The position numbers and the translations under genes were made by a program. Below the pieces are notes generated by a model. It did not search any database, was not told where the DNA came from, and was given only the letters and a program-made list of their open reading frames with translations. A stretch of 64,000 bases of DNA. Origin: Galdieria sulphuraria (Eukaryota; Rhodophyta; Bangiophyceae; Galdieriales; Galdieriaceae). How positions within the stretch are numbered: the stretch's first letter is position 1; every line of letters starts with the position of its first letter. Shown piece after piece: positions 32,361-42,927 of the stretch. Location of the stretch: assembly GCF_000341285.1 (NCBI RefSeq), contig NW_005178449.1:62001-126000 (forward strand). The letters are read 5' to 3'.

Positions 32361-34203
32361 TGGTTTTAAAAAGAAATCTACGCAGTCTGTTGCGGATCAA
32401 TGTGGCTGTTACAATGATAATAACTAAATTAGAGTTTATACTACAAAGGATATTCTCAGTGATAAATAGAATGTAGTTTGGACATGTCTTCGGAATGAAA
32501 AATTTTCTCGTCTGCCAACAATAGATTAAAATGGAACTATGTTCGCTGCAATGTCGAGTTTTATTCTAACAAGTGTATGTTTCTTGCATTTGCTACGTTG
32601 AAAAAGATTTTGTTCCTGGATGCATTGGTCACAACACGTAAAAGTCATTCTTGCATTGTATCAAACTTAAAACGAGCATCATGAAGAATTCAGAATAAGA
32701 CCTTCGTGTTCGGATGTTTGCATTTCTACTTTTGGGCACAATGCCAGCACTCCTTGATAATTATATTAAAGTCTGAGATACAAATATACATACATACATA
32801 AGATAAAGCAGCTTATTCCTTTGTGAACTATTTCGAATGAGAGTTTTCCGGTCTCAATTGTTTGAAACATCTTCAAGTAGCGAAAGGCCTAGAAAAATTG
32901 TATTCAGGTATCAGTAGCTTGCATAACGAATCTAGCATGCTTTTGGCAACGAAAAAAGGAGTTTAAGGATATTATTTAGCAGGTAGGAATTCGACTTACA
33001 AATGATGCTTCGATGCATCGCAAACAATACATTTTTTATTGCAAAATTGTTTCAATCTTAAAAAATTGGTTACGTTTGGCTCCTTCGAGTCCACAGAAAC
33101 TCTTCATAACCATTGATAGATTGCTCATTCTACCTAGAAAGCTGACAAAAACACTTTTTTGTCATCCAAGAGGTGATTGACTCAATGTTTACTTCTCTGT
33201 ATCAACGATGGTTCAAATGCTTTGCTTGATAATTAGCCTACATGACATCATAAAAGATAACGCCGTTTTAACTAGCTACAGTTTCAGTAATTTGAACTCG
33301 TTTGCTATTTATCTATTTTTTCTTTGGTTGTATCTGGATGCTATCATTTGGACTACTGTTGTTTGAGCTTAACCGTTATAAACGTTTATAAATATTCATG
33401 GGTACATGGCCTGTTGCCTTACTTTACCTGTCTCAACTTACTCTTTCCTTGCGTCAGATCACTGTTTCTTACGAAAATCTTGACGTAGACAGTGCTATTA
33501 GATTTACCTAGAATTCATTTCTTGCCTCTCATTCTTAATAATGTGCATTCATTGCTGGCGCAGTGTCGAATCTGTAGACTCGGCATGGAAAATAGTTATG
33601 CTGTGAAATTTTTTATGGCAATAGACATTAGATTATTTTAATGTGAAATTCTAAATACAGTAGTTACAATTCTCTTGTCACTCCAACGAAAAGAAAGAGA
33701 AAGAAAAAGAAGGGCATCGAAATCGTTCTCATCGTTGATTATATGACTATGCCATAGCATGCTATGAAAAGATTCTTTGAAGACTAGGAAAATGCCTAAT
33801 ACAGCTGACTTGGGATGGACCCGAGCTCTTCCATCGATCCTATCTTTTCACAACAAGGGCTACTCTAAACGACCCCTCTTCACTTCTTACGCTCTTGATT
33901 CTAACTAGAGAATAGAAGTGATATGATAATGAGGTTGTGGGCAACGGAAACGGAATAGCTAAATTTGAATCTAAAGAAGTCTATCCTTCGTAAATTCTCA
34001 GCGAATAGTGGCCTGAGAAATCTGTCTGGTTTGCTCCATTGGTCATAGTAATGTCCCCTGGACCTTCTCTGATTTCTTGGATTGTGAGGCAACTTGGATT
34101 TGTTTAAATGAGGGAAACGCAGTTTCTAAAAAATTATTTTATTCTCTTCGTTGTTTAAGTTGAATTCGCAAATAGCACCGTCAGAATCTTATAGAAAAGA
34201 GAT

Positions 34204-35870
34204 ATGACGTCTTCTTTAAAGTCTTCTACCATAAACAATGATATCGAAGAGACAATGGATATGCAAGAGCTTTCTAAGAGTCATGAATCTTTGGAGATGA
34301 TGGATAAGGAACTACGCCGTCTGGAAGAAGAAAGTATTAATAAGCCGTTCGGTCTATTCATTTGGAAAAATCCAAAGGTTTTCACTGCAGTGTTAGCATG
34401 CTTTGCAAGCACTGGTGGATTACTGTATGGTATAGACCTTACTCTTATCAGTGGAGCCAATCTTTACTTCCCCCAAGACCTACATTTGTCTAGCGGACAG
34501 GAATCACAAGTTGTTAGTTTTATGCCGTTAGGAGGCGTCTTGGGAGCCTTGATGTAAGTCTTCTTTTTGGCATAGAATATCATTTCTGAGCCTTTTAAAA
34601 AGGATTTATTTGTTGAATGAGTCTCTTGGAAGAAAACCAACTATTATGATAGCGGCAGCATTTTATACGGTAGGAGGAATATTGGAGGCAGCATCGCAAT
34701 CCTATGGCATGCTTATTAGCGCTAGACTCATTGTGGGAATCGGAGTAGGCATTGAATTGGGCTCTGTCCCTATGTACATTGCTGAGTGTTCTACGAAACG
34801 ATGGAGAGGTGGTTTGGTATCCCTCTACCAACTTATGATCAACTTTGGAATGCTACTTGGCTATGCAGATTCTGCTATTTTTCATGGAGTTTCAGGGAAT
34901 TGGAGATACATGCTGGGGTCTTGCTGCCTTTTCTCTATTATTTTACTAATAGGAATGATATTTTTCCCAGAAAGCCCAAGATGGCTCATGAGACGAGGAA
35001 GAAAAATAGACTCATACCTTACCTGGAAAAAGATTCGTGGTTTCGAGGATAGAGAGGAGAAGGAAGAATTTTTCTACATGGAAGAAGTTGTTACGGAGGA
35101 ACGAGACGAAGCTGCGAGAAGAGTTGTTTGGAAAGACTTTCTTACAAAGCCTCGTTGTAGAAGAGCAGCTGTTGTGTCCTTGGTTTATATGATTCTCACC
35201 CAATTTAGGAATTAGCTCCATAAGCTATTACATGAGCACTTTAATGGAAAAATCTGGACTGTCTCCAAATAATGCTTTGTATACCAGTATGGGCCCAGGA
35301 TTTGTTTACTTTGGAGCCACAATTCCTGCTGTATTTCTTATGGATGCCTGGGGAAGAAGAGCTGTGATTCTTACCCTTTTACCCGGTATTGTGATAGGGG
35401 ACTTCATTACAGGATTTTCATTCCTTGCAACGAAGACTTCAGTGAAGGAAGGAATATATGTTTGGGGTATCTGTACTTATTACCTTTTCTGGGGCTCATG
35501 GGGCCCTGCCCAATGGGTGATAACATCGGAAGTCTTTCCCACTTACCTGAGGAGTCACGGGGTCATGTTGAATGGAGTGGTCAATATGCTGTCCAATTTC
35601 GCTACTGCTTATCCATTTACCAGAATGTTGAGCGCCTTGACTCCAACTGGTCTCTTTTGTGGTTTCTACGCCGGCATCTGTGTATTGCTTTGGATTTTCT
35701 CTTTTCTGTTTGTTCCTGAGACGAAAGGAAAGACCTTGGAAGAAATTAATATAATCTACAGTAGATCTCATTGGGATGTTTGTCGTGAGAATTTTCGAAA
35801 TGGCATTGAAGCATTTGAAAATATCATTCATGGCAAATGGAGCAAGGTTTGGATTTATCAACGAGGATAA
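34204..35870 (+). pseudogene. MFS sugar transporter with a frame break in the substrate-binding motif
   Basis: Exons 34204-34553 and 34603-35870 would encode about 540 aa of a 12-helix sugar/H+ symporter. Family marks are present: GSVPMYIAE, KRWRGGLVSLYQ, PESPRWLMRRGRK, GRRAVILTL and PETKGKTLEEI. The frame breaks at about 35204-35211, where the intact paralogue downstream has GGQQMSGVNSIEYY. Relative to it about 5 nt are missing, the first frame stops at 35213-35215, and reading resumes as ISSISYYMSTLME from 35211. The QQ-SG-N motif binds sugar in this family. The rest is well conserved, so the damage is recent, or it is a sequencing error. An intron ending at CAATTTAG is possible but would delete helix 7. 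Confidence 0.75.
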
Positions 35871-36986
35871 TGTGTCCAAAACTTGTCATAGAAGATAGAT
35901 GAATGTTTGTTCTGTTGATTGCATAAACTGTGATTCGCTTGTCAGTGATCTAGTTCATAAGGAAACAAAATAAAAAAGTGACAGAACATTGATGATCTTT
36001 CACAAGAATAGATATTTTTATTCGTGGGTATATTTATATATCGTTTCAATAAGAATTCTAATAGAGCACTCTTCAGGTTGACGAAAAGATGCACAAGAAG
36101 CTATTTCGAGTACAACTAAGAAGGCTAGCGTCATTTACCATCTCAAAGTTATTTGTTCCTGAACGTCGTTTTAACTCTATATCCAACAACGAACCGACGG
36201 TCTGGGGTGTAACCTACGGTGAACTTTACAATCACGAAGAAATTTGAGAAAAAGAGTTGGATAATGAGAACCTGATTGTTTAAAGAGATGCCAATCACTT
36301 ATGCCTAAGATGAAGGGAAAGCACTATGCTTTCACTCTGATTGTTAGTCGTTAGTCAATGTTATGATCATCAGAATTTTTATACTCCTTTATGTAAAGTC
36401 TTATTTTCTTGTGTAGCTGACTTGAAAAGTGGTTTGTTATTGGCTGGAAGAGATCCTGCTGGAGTTAAGGCTCATTATTAAGTAACTAGTAAAGATAATG
36501 CTGCTTAGTTTGCCTCTAAACCAAAGGCGATAGAGGACGTTTGTGATAATGTGGCAGCAGTTATTTCAGGTATAATTGTAGAAGGACACAGAGATCTTGA
36601 ACGATATTTTTTGTTTATGAGATATTGCAAACCCATGTCCTAAAATGATCGGTGGACGCCAGTTTCTTGAGTTGATTATCAGCATGTACCTGACGTTTTG
36701 TACTATCTTGTAAGACTTGTTTGATGTCGAAAGTTCCTGTTTGAGTATTTGTCTCAGGAGGTCTGGGCTCTTTACTGATAGCCTCCATTGCCACTCGTGA
36801 AGAAATCCGAGCTGTGCATTTTGTCCAGAGGTAATGATAGAAATATCCAATGGACAATTGAATCAGGCCTGAGCAACAAACGCCTTGCTCTTTCCGTTGA
36901 AGAGAAATTGTAATGAGGAGAAATTACGCAAATGAAAGATGTTAAAATAAGACTACGCCAAGATTTTTGTTTGAAAATTTACAAAT
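35871..36986. other. Intergenic region of 1.1 kb between transporter genes, with coding-like fragments
   Basis: A 52-codon plus-strand frame runs 36089-36247 and begins MHKKLFRVQLRRLASF, which looks like a mitochondrial presequence. Further on (about 36415-36580), after an acceptor-like CTTGTGTAG, a frame reads ADLKSGLLLAGRDPAGVKAHY and, past two stops, KPKAIEDVCDNVAAV. On the minus strand 36615-36857 contains a different open frame. None is recognisable; they may be remains of a small nuclear gene for an organellar protein. Confidence 0.35.
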
Positions 36987-38701
36987 ATGGAAGTACAACA
37001 AGCAACAGAAACAAGTGAGATTTTTTCGCATGAACAACCTTCTCAAGATAAAGACAAGTTCGATGAAACTGAAGCTCATATCATTGATGCAGGCGTTTAT
37101 TTTGAGGCCGATGATGCTAAATTCAAAGAAGAGTTAGAGCAGTTAGAAAGGGAGTTGATGCAAAGTGGAAAGAAGCCGTATTTTGCAGCAAGATTCTTCA
37201 AAGAGCCTAAAAAATTCATTTGGTTCTTGGCCTCTTTGGCCAGTATTGGCGGCTTTCTTTTTGGAGTAGACCAAAGTCTTATTAGTGGAGCATCCCTATA
37301 TATCCCTTCAGATCTGCATATTGATAGCTCTAGGATGTCCATGATTGTTGGTTTTACACCTTTGGGGGCTATATTTGGTGCACTTATGTAAGTGTTATTT
37401 TAGATACATATACTTACGTTAATATTTGCAGAATCATGCCAACAAATGATCTCTTCGGAAGAAAATATGCTATTGTCATTGCTTCTATACTGTTTACAGT
37501 GGGAGCCATATTAGAAGCGGATGCACATTCCTTTGGAGTATTGCTACCTGGAAGAATGATACTTGGTTCTGCTCTAGGTCTATTGTCTGGAACAGTTCCC
37601 GCTTATATTGCTGAAAATTGTGCTGTTCGATGGAGAGGTGGATTAGTATCTCTATATCAATGCATGGTTGCCTTTGGCGTTATGTGTGGTTATATTATTG
37701 CCGCTATTTTTGATGGAGTTTCTGGAAATTGGCGTTGGATGCTTGGAAGCTCCTTGTTATTCTCAACAATATTATTCTTTGGAATGTTTACCTTACCCGA
37801 GAGTACAAGATGGCTTATGAGGAAGGGTCGTAAACTTGATTCATTTCTAGTTTGGAAACATGCGCGAGGCTTTGACACATACGAAGAACGAAAGGAATTC
37901 TTTGTTATGGAGAGAGTTGTCCTTTATGAACTTGAACAAGCAAGAAACCGACTTGTATTGCTCGATTTTCTAAGACGGCCTAGATGTCTTAGAGCCCTCA
38001 TTGTTGCAGTTATTTATCAACTTGGAGGTCAGCAGATGTCAGGAGTGAACTCCATTGAATACTATCAAGCCTCTTTGATGGAAGAAACTGGATTAACTGC
38101 ACAGAAGGCAGTTAACTCTAGTCTTATAGGAGGCGGTGTGATGTTTTTGTCAACTATTCCTGCAATCTATTTGATGGATCGATTAGGAAGAAGGTCATTG
38201 ACGCTGACACTGATTCCTGGTGTCTGCATTGGCTTATTTATCACAGGTTTTTCTTTCCAAGCCACAGCATTGGGAGTTCGACTGGGTATTTATCTTTGGG
38301 GAATGATAACTTATACTATCTTCTGGTCATCTGGTCTTGGTCCTGGTCCTTGGGTTTTTGCTTCCGAAGTTTATCCTACTTATCTTCGTAGTTATGGAGT
38401 GAGTATTGCGGCACTTTGTGATTGGACGGGCACTTTCATTACAACGTACCCTTTTAAACAAATGTCTGAAGCGATGACATCCACAGGAGTGTTTGCAGGT
38501 TTCTACTGTGGTATCGTCATTTTAGTCGGCATACTTTTGTTATTATTTATGCCAGAAACAAAAAATTTGACGCTGGAAGAGATAAACGAAGTTTTTGAGA
38601 GGCCCGCAATGGAAACTATGAAGATCAATTGGAGAAGTACCAAGGAAACTTGGCATCATTTACTACATTTCCAATTCGATCAGGTCTGGAAGCTCTCTTA
38701 A
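36987..38701 (+). CDS. MFS sugar/H+ symporter (intact)
   Basis: Exons 36987-37387 and 37432-38701, 556 aa. This is a twelve-helix major facilitator of the sugar porter family, expected in the plasma membrane. An acidic cytosolic N-terminus of about 75 residues precedes helix 1 (FIWFLASLASIGGFLFGVDQ). The family motifs are intact: DLFGRK in loop 2-3, AVRWRGGLVSLYQ, PESTRWLMRKGRK, the QLGGQQMSGVNSIEYY sugar-binding stretch, DRLGRRSLTL and PETKNLTLEEI. The sugar specificity cannot be read from the sequence. It is paralogous to the damaged copy at 34204-35870, with the same intron position just before the DLFGRK-type loop. Cyanidiales of the Galdieria type carry many such transporters for heterotrophic growth. 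Confidence 0.93.
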
Positions 38702-38831
38702 GGAGTACTTTCAAGATATTAGCTTTAGTTTTTAGTTGTGTGCTGTCTTATTAAATGATTTGTTGTTTGCAAAGGAAAGATGGTGGATGGCAGCCATCTA
38801 ACTGTTACGTTTAGAAAAATCGATTGACGGG

Positions 38832-41669
38832 ATGCCCGTTCGAGTTGTTTGTCCAACTTGTGACCACCAACGAGCCAGAGTTGCTAGTTGCTGGTCATTT
38901 ATTTCACCACAGTCACTTTTGCATAAAAACACATTTTGGACAAAGGGTGCTTGTAGATTCCTACCACAATTTTGTTATAGTAGTTTCTTTAATAGTGTTT
39001 TTAGTCCAGACAGAAGTTGCAAAAGGGGTGTTGCTCGAATTGTTCTTGCGTCTTTACCCACTTTTGATGAATCAAACTCTAGTTATGTTGAGCCAGCAAT
39101 CGAAAAAGAGAATACCAATAATAAAGCTGTGGAGAATGGCGCTGATACCTCGGCAGTCTATTGGGAGGCTCCAGTTGCTCCGCTAAGTAGTGGTAAAGGG
39201 GGGTTTCTACCATATGAAGTAGTATTTGTTCAAGTAGGTGATAGAATTTGGTCATTTGAAACTGGAAGGTTTGCAAGGCAAGCAGGAGGCGCAGTAGTCG
39301 TTCGTGATGGAGACACAATGGTTTTTTGTACGGCTTGTACGGAAACCAAAAACATCAAGACCACTGATTTTCTACCTTTCCGAGTGGATTATTTCGAGCG
39401 TTTCTCATCACTTGGAAAGACCATTGGAGCATATCATAAGCGAGAAGGGAGACCTTCAGATTTGGAAATTCTCATTTCACGTTTGATAGACCGGCCTTTG
39501 CGTCCTATGATTACTGAAGGCTATTTTTATGAAACTCAAGTACTTTCCAATGTTTTTTCTTATGATGGCGTTCATCTACCTGATGTATTGGCTATTTGTG
39601 GATGTTCTGCATCTCTTGCACTGTCTTCGGTGCCAATGAAGAAAACCGTAGCTGCAGTTCGAGTTGCTATCGATAAGGAAGATAGCATTGTTATCAATCC
39701 GGAGAATAAAATATTGTCTACAGCAAAACTTGATTTAGTAGTATCGGGTACTGTAGATGGAGTTTTAATGGTAGAAGGTGGCGCCGAGTTTGTTTCGGAA
39801 GACACTCTTATGACTGCAGTAGAAGCAGCACATTCTTCCATTGTCAAAATATGTGAAGCCATTGATTCTTTGGTAAAGCGTGCCGGGAAAGCCAAGTTTC
39901 CAGGAAAGATCATAGTTCCTAGCGAACAGATGATATCGCTAGTTGACTCGTTGGCTGGAATAGAACTGGATCAAGCATTAAATGTTTTTAGCAAGAAAGA
40001 AAGAGATGAAGCAATTGAACGGATAAGGACACAAGTGATAGATGCTGCTATTTCCAGATGGAAGGAGAATGATTGTACTGCTCATACTATAGAAGATGAT
40101 GATGAGTACTTTGATGCCAAGTTAAGGATGAGTTGGAAGAAAGTGCTGTCTTCACGTATGAGACAGTTTATTTTGGATAAACAGATAAGACCGGATGGGC
40201 GAGATCTTGATACGATAAGACCAATCGATATTATTCAAGGCCCTTTACTACGAACGCATGGATCTTCATTATTTACCAGAGGAGAAACTCAAGCTTTGGT
40301 TGTGGCTACTTTGGGAGGTGAAGAGAATGCGCAGCATTATGAGACTTTGGATGGTGAAGTGAAGTCGCGTTTCTATTTGCAATATTTCTTTCCTCCTTTT
40401 TCTGTTGGAGAAGTCGGCAAGTTGGGACCACCGGGAAGACGAGAAATAGGCCACGGTAGACTTGCTGAAAGGGCATTGGCTCCTATTATTCCCTCAAGAG
40501 AAGAGTTTCCTTATGTTATTCGAGTGGAAAGCAACATTACTGAAAGTAATGGTAGTTCTAGTATGGCTTCAGTTTGCGGTGGATGTTTGGCTCTAATGGA
40601 AGCAGGTGTTCCTATTCGAAACCCAGTTTCAGGAGTTGCAATGGGATTGATTGTCGATGGTTCCAAGGTTGCCATTCTCACAGATATTTTAGGCATTGAA
40701 GATGCTTTGGGAGACATGGACTTCAAGGTTGCTGGAACAGCACATGGCGTAACTGCTGTACAAATGGATATGAAGATGGAAGGTATTGGAATGGATGTAC
40801 TTCGTCAGTCACTTTATCGAGCAAGGGAAGCGAGAGGCAAAATCCTCGAGAGCATGCTGAATATCATGCCGAGGCCAAAGCCAAATCTTCCGGCATCTGT
40901 TCCTCGTATTTGTGCTTTACAAATCCCCACAAAGTCAATTGGTGAGTTAATTGGTCCTGGAGGGAAGCACATTAGAAATATTATTGAGGCTTGTGGAGGA
41001 GAAGCTCTAGTTTCCATTTACATTGGTCAAGATGGCTTGGTTTCTATAACATCCTCCGATGAGGACACGCTTAAAAGGGCTGTTGATATGGTGGAGAATT
41101 CAGTGAGGCGTGTGGAGATTGGACAGGAATACATTGGAAGAGTTACTCGTATTCTACCATTTGGAATGTTTGTAGAATTATTCCAAGGCAAGGAAGGCTG
41201 GTGTCATATTTCAGAAGTTGGAGTAGAACGTGTAGAGTCTATTGATAAGATTATGAAAGTTGGAGATGAATGCAAGGTTAGAGTAATCGAAATTGATGAA
41301 AAGCGAGGAGTTCGAGTGAGTCGTCGGCTTCCCTTGTTAGGAGAAGAAGTGGAGGAAGAATTGGAAAAACAAGAGTTGGAACAAAAGCAACAACAAGAGA
41401 ATAATGAAGGCTCTAGTGAAGGAGAGTCCAAAGATAAGGAAGGGGGGCAGCGAGGAGGCGGACGTTCAGCTGGTTCTCGTATAAGAAGCGATTTACAATC
41501 TCGGAATACAACTCAAGATAGAAAACCAAGAGCATTTCATACGTCTTATCGTCGTCGTTCTACTACAGAACTACACAAAAATAATGGATTGAACAAGGAA
41601 AGCATTGAAGGTTCAGAGTCTGATTCTTCCAGAACTACCAAATCCTCTGACGATGAAACGAATCATTGA
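38832..41669 (+). CDS. PNP: Polynucleotide phosphorylase, organelle-targeted
   Basis: A single exon of 945 aa. PNPase degrades RNA 3'-5' by phosphorolysis and can add tails. The N-terminal about 100 residues are a basic, Ser-rich targeting region. Two RNase PH domains follow (first: RQAGGAVVVRDGDTMVFCTA, REGRPSDLEILISRLIDRPLRP; second: SSLFTRGETQALVVATLGG with FPPFSVGEVG, GRREIGHGRLAERA, ITESNGSSSMASVCGG and DALGDMDFKVAGTAHG carrying catalytic Asp residues). Then come a KH domain (LIGPGGKHIRNI) and an S1 domain (IGRVTRILPFGMFVELFQGKEG). A hydrophilic Glu/Gln/Arg tail of about 100 residues ends the protein. Plastid or mitochondrial location cannot be told from the leader alone. One of the few intronless large genes here. 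Confidence 0.96.
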   Translation: MPVRVVCPTCDHQRARVASCWSFISPQSLLHKNTFWTKGACRFLPQFCYSSFFNSVFSPDRSCKRGVARIVLASLPTFDESNSSYVEPAIEKENTNNKAVENGADTSAVYWEAPVAPLSSGKGGFLPYEVVFVQVGDRIWSFETGRFARQAGGAVVVRDGDTMVFCTACTETKNIKTTDFLPFRVDYFERFSSLGKTIGAYHKREGRPSDLEILISRLIDRPLRPMITEGYFYETQVLSNVFSYDGVHLPDVLAICGCSASLALSSVPMKKTVAAVRVAIDKEDSIVINPENKILSTAKLDLVVSGTVDGVLMVEGGAEFVSEDTLMTAVEAAHSSIVKICEAIDSLVKRAGKAKFPGKIIVPSEQMISLVDSLAGIELDQALNVFSKKERDEAIERIRTQVIDAAISRWKENDCTAHTIEDDDEYFDAKLRMSWKKVLSSRMRQFILDKQIRPDGRDLDTIRPIDIIQGPLLRTHGSSLFTRGETQALVVATLGGEENAQHYETLDGEVKSRFYLQYFFPPFSVGEVGKLGPPGRREIGHGRLAERALAPIIPSREEFPYVIRVESNITESNGSSSMASVCGGCLALMEAGVPIRNPVSGVAMGLIVDGSKVAILTDILGIEDALGDMDFKVAGTAHGVTAVQMDMKMEGIGMDVLRQSLYRAREARGKILESMLNIMPRPKPNLPASVPRICALQIPTKSIGELIGPGGKHIRNIIEACGGEALVSIYIGQDGLVSITSSDEDTLKRAVDMVENSVRRVEIGQEYIGRVTRILPFGMFVELFQGKEGWCHISEVGVERVESIDKIMKVGDECKVRVIEIDEKRGVRVSRRLPLLGEEVEEELEKQELEQKQQQENNEGSSEGESKDKEGGQRGGGRSAGSRIRSDLQSRNTTQDRKPRAFHTSYRRRSTTELHKNNGLNKESIEGSESDSSRTTKSSDDETNH

Positions 41670-41930
41670 CCATTGGACAATGAGGTGTCTGAGGTTCTCA
41701 CAGTTTTCGTATCAGTCGAAAATATCAAATATATACAAGAAATATCACATGAATTGTAAAACAATTTTTCCAACACTTTACATGCGCTCTAAATATTTAC
41801 TATTATATTTACATTTTCTTGTGGCTTTTCCCACATAACGTACTATCCTACTGCTCTATTTATACTATATATATGTACATTCAAAACTTCCAACAGCCAC
41901 AACTTTGTTGTGTTGAATAACTTACAGATA

Positions 41931-42517
41931 CTACACAGATAGCGCTGGGCTCTTATTGCCAGTTCTTCTTAGGTTTGCATTGTGCTTGAATACCTCGCCT
42001 GCTGGACATTCTGAAAGTTTTGCACAACCACACCTTGTTCGGTTGGAGAATAAAAACCAATGGTCTCTCACCATAGGATTTTCCGTCCTTTCCGGTGGGG
42101 TCACGTCTTGAAAGGCCTCGTCTTCGCAAGGTTCTGTGGTAGTTAAAGTATCCTCTCTGTTGGACCATGGACAGCTAAAAGGTCTTGTGGATTCCCTTTT
42201 GTATTTCTCCACCTCTTCTATCCGAAAACAAGACTCTCCCGCCTTTAAACTTTGAAGCTCCAACGCACTCAAAGCTTTCGATACTCTTTGGGGTCTTGGG
42301 CATACCACCTGTGCACAAACTTTGTTCTTTCCTTGTTGTCTACATATTTCAGGGAAATTGGAAACATTTTCTTGAGTTGTTTCCGGAAACATATTATGAA
42401 CAAACATAAGAGTACGAAAGTTACAATGCTGCAACCAAAGCATTTTGCAGCAAATCCACCATTCCTTCCACCCGCGTCAATCCCCAAAAAATATTTAAAG
42501 ATATTTTTAGCTGACAA
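41931..42517 (-). CDS. Small single-pass membrane protein, unknown
   Basis: Two frames join in phase across a 35-nt GT-AG interval (minus strand, just after ISLKY and before VVCPRPQRV), giving about 183 aa. The N-terminal part has a Gly-rich start (GIDAGGRNGGF) and one hydrophobic helix (CSIVTFVLLCLFIICF) followed by a basic stop-transfer. The remainder is soluble with several Cys residues (CRCGCAKLSEC-like end region). No family recognised. The proposed intron is shorter than most here, so the exact join is uncertain; the second frame alone is open for 170 codons. Confidence 0.45.
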
Positions 42518-42927
42518 GCAGAAAATTTGTTGTTGGAATATTGGACCGGTAGTTTTGTGTTCGTAGGAAATACAGTTTGAATTTGTTTGTTTCTATACGA
42601 GTTATAGAAACGTTGGTTATTTTATTCGTAACCTGGCGAAAGAAAAGTTATGTATATTGTTAAAAAAAATTGAAGTATTCAATGAAAAGAATGACTTCGA
42701 GGAATTGAGTAGCTGTTTGAAGGGTAAACCAAAGACTTGAGATATTGCTCAGAAGTATATTCAATTTTGACCGTGTTATAAAGCTGCAATGTATCCCCGA
42801 CTCAGTCTTCAGTCTTCCTTTGCTTGAAAATTTATAGACTATCTGTTCATTCAAATAAAGCAGAATATGTGCGTAGTTGAATTCATTTCATTTCATTTGG
42901 CTGGCCGAATATTTCTTATCGGTTTGG
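42518..42927. other. Intergenic region, 410 bp
   Basis: It separates the divergent small membrane protein gene from GCN1 and should hold both promoters. No further gene or named site was seen. Confidence 0.5.

Larger units (their letters stand above)
30042..34203. other. Gene-poor stretch of 4.2 kb containing a decayed transporter
   Basis: Apart from the sugar-transporter relic at about 31444-32360, a structured inverted repeat at 30837-30886 and an (AT)n run at 31266-31297, I see no supported gene. Remaining open frames are short and unrelated. The flanks suggest old duplicated DNA left after transporter-gene decay. Confidence 0.5.

Noticed and set aside
39079-39318. Antisense open frames in PNPase (also several others across 39.5-41.4 kb)
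   Set aside because: They are shadows of a strongly conserved coding frame on the plus strand.
42269-42566. Plus-strand frames opposite the small membrane protein
   Set aside because: Low hydropathy pattern and no motif; the minus strand carries the better-supported protein features.
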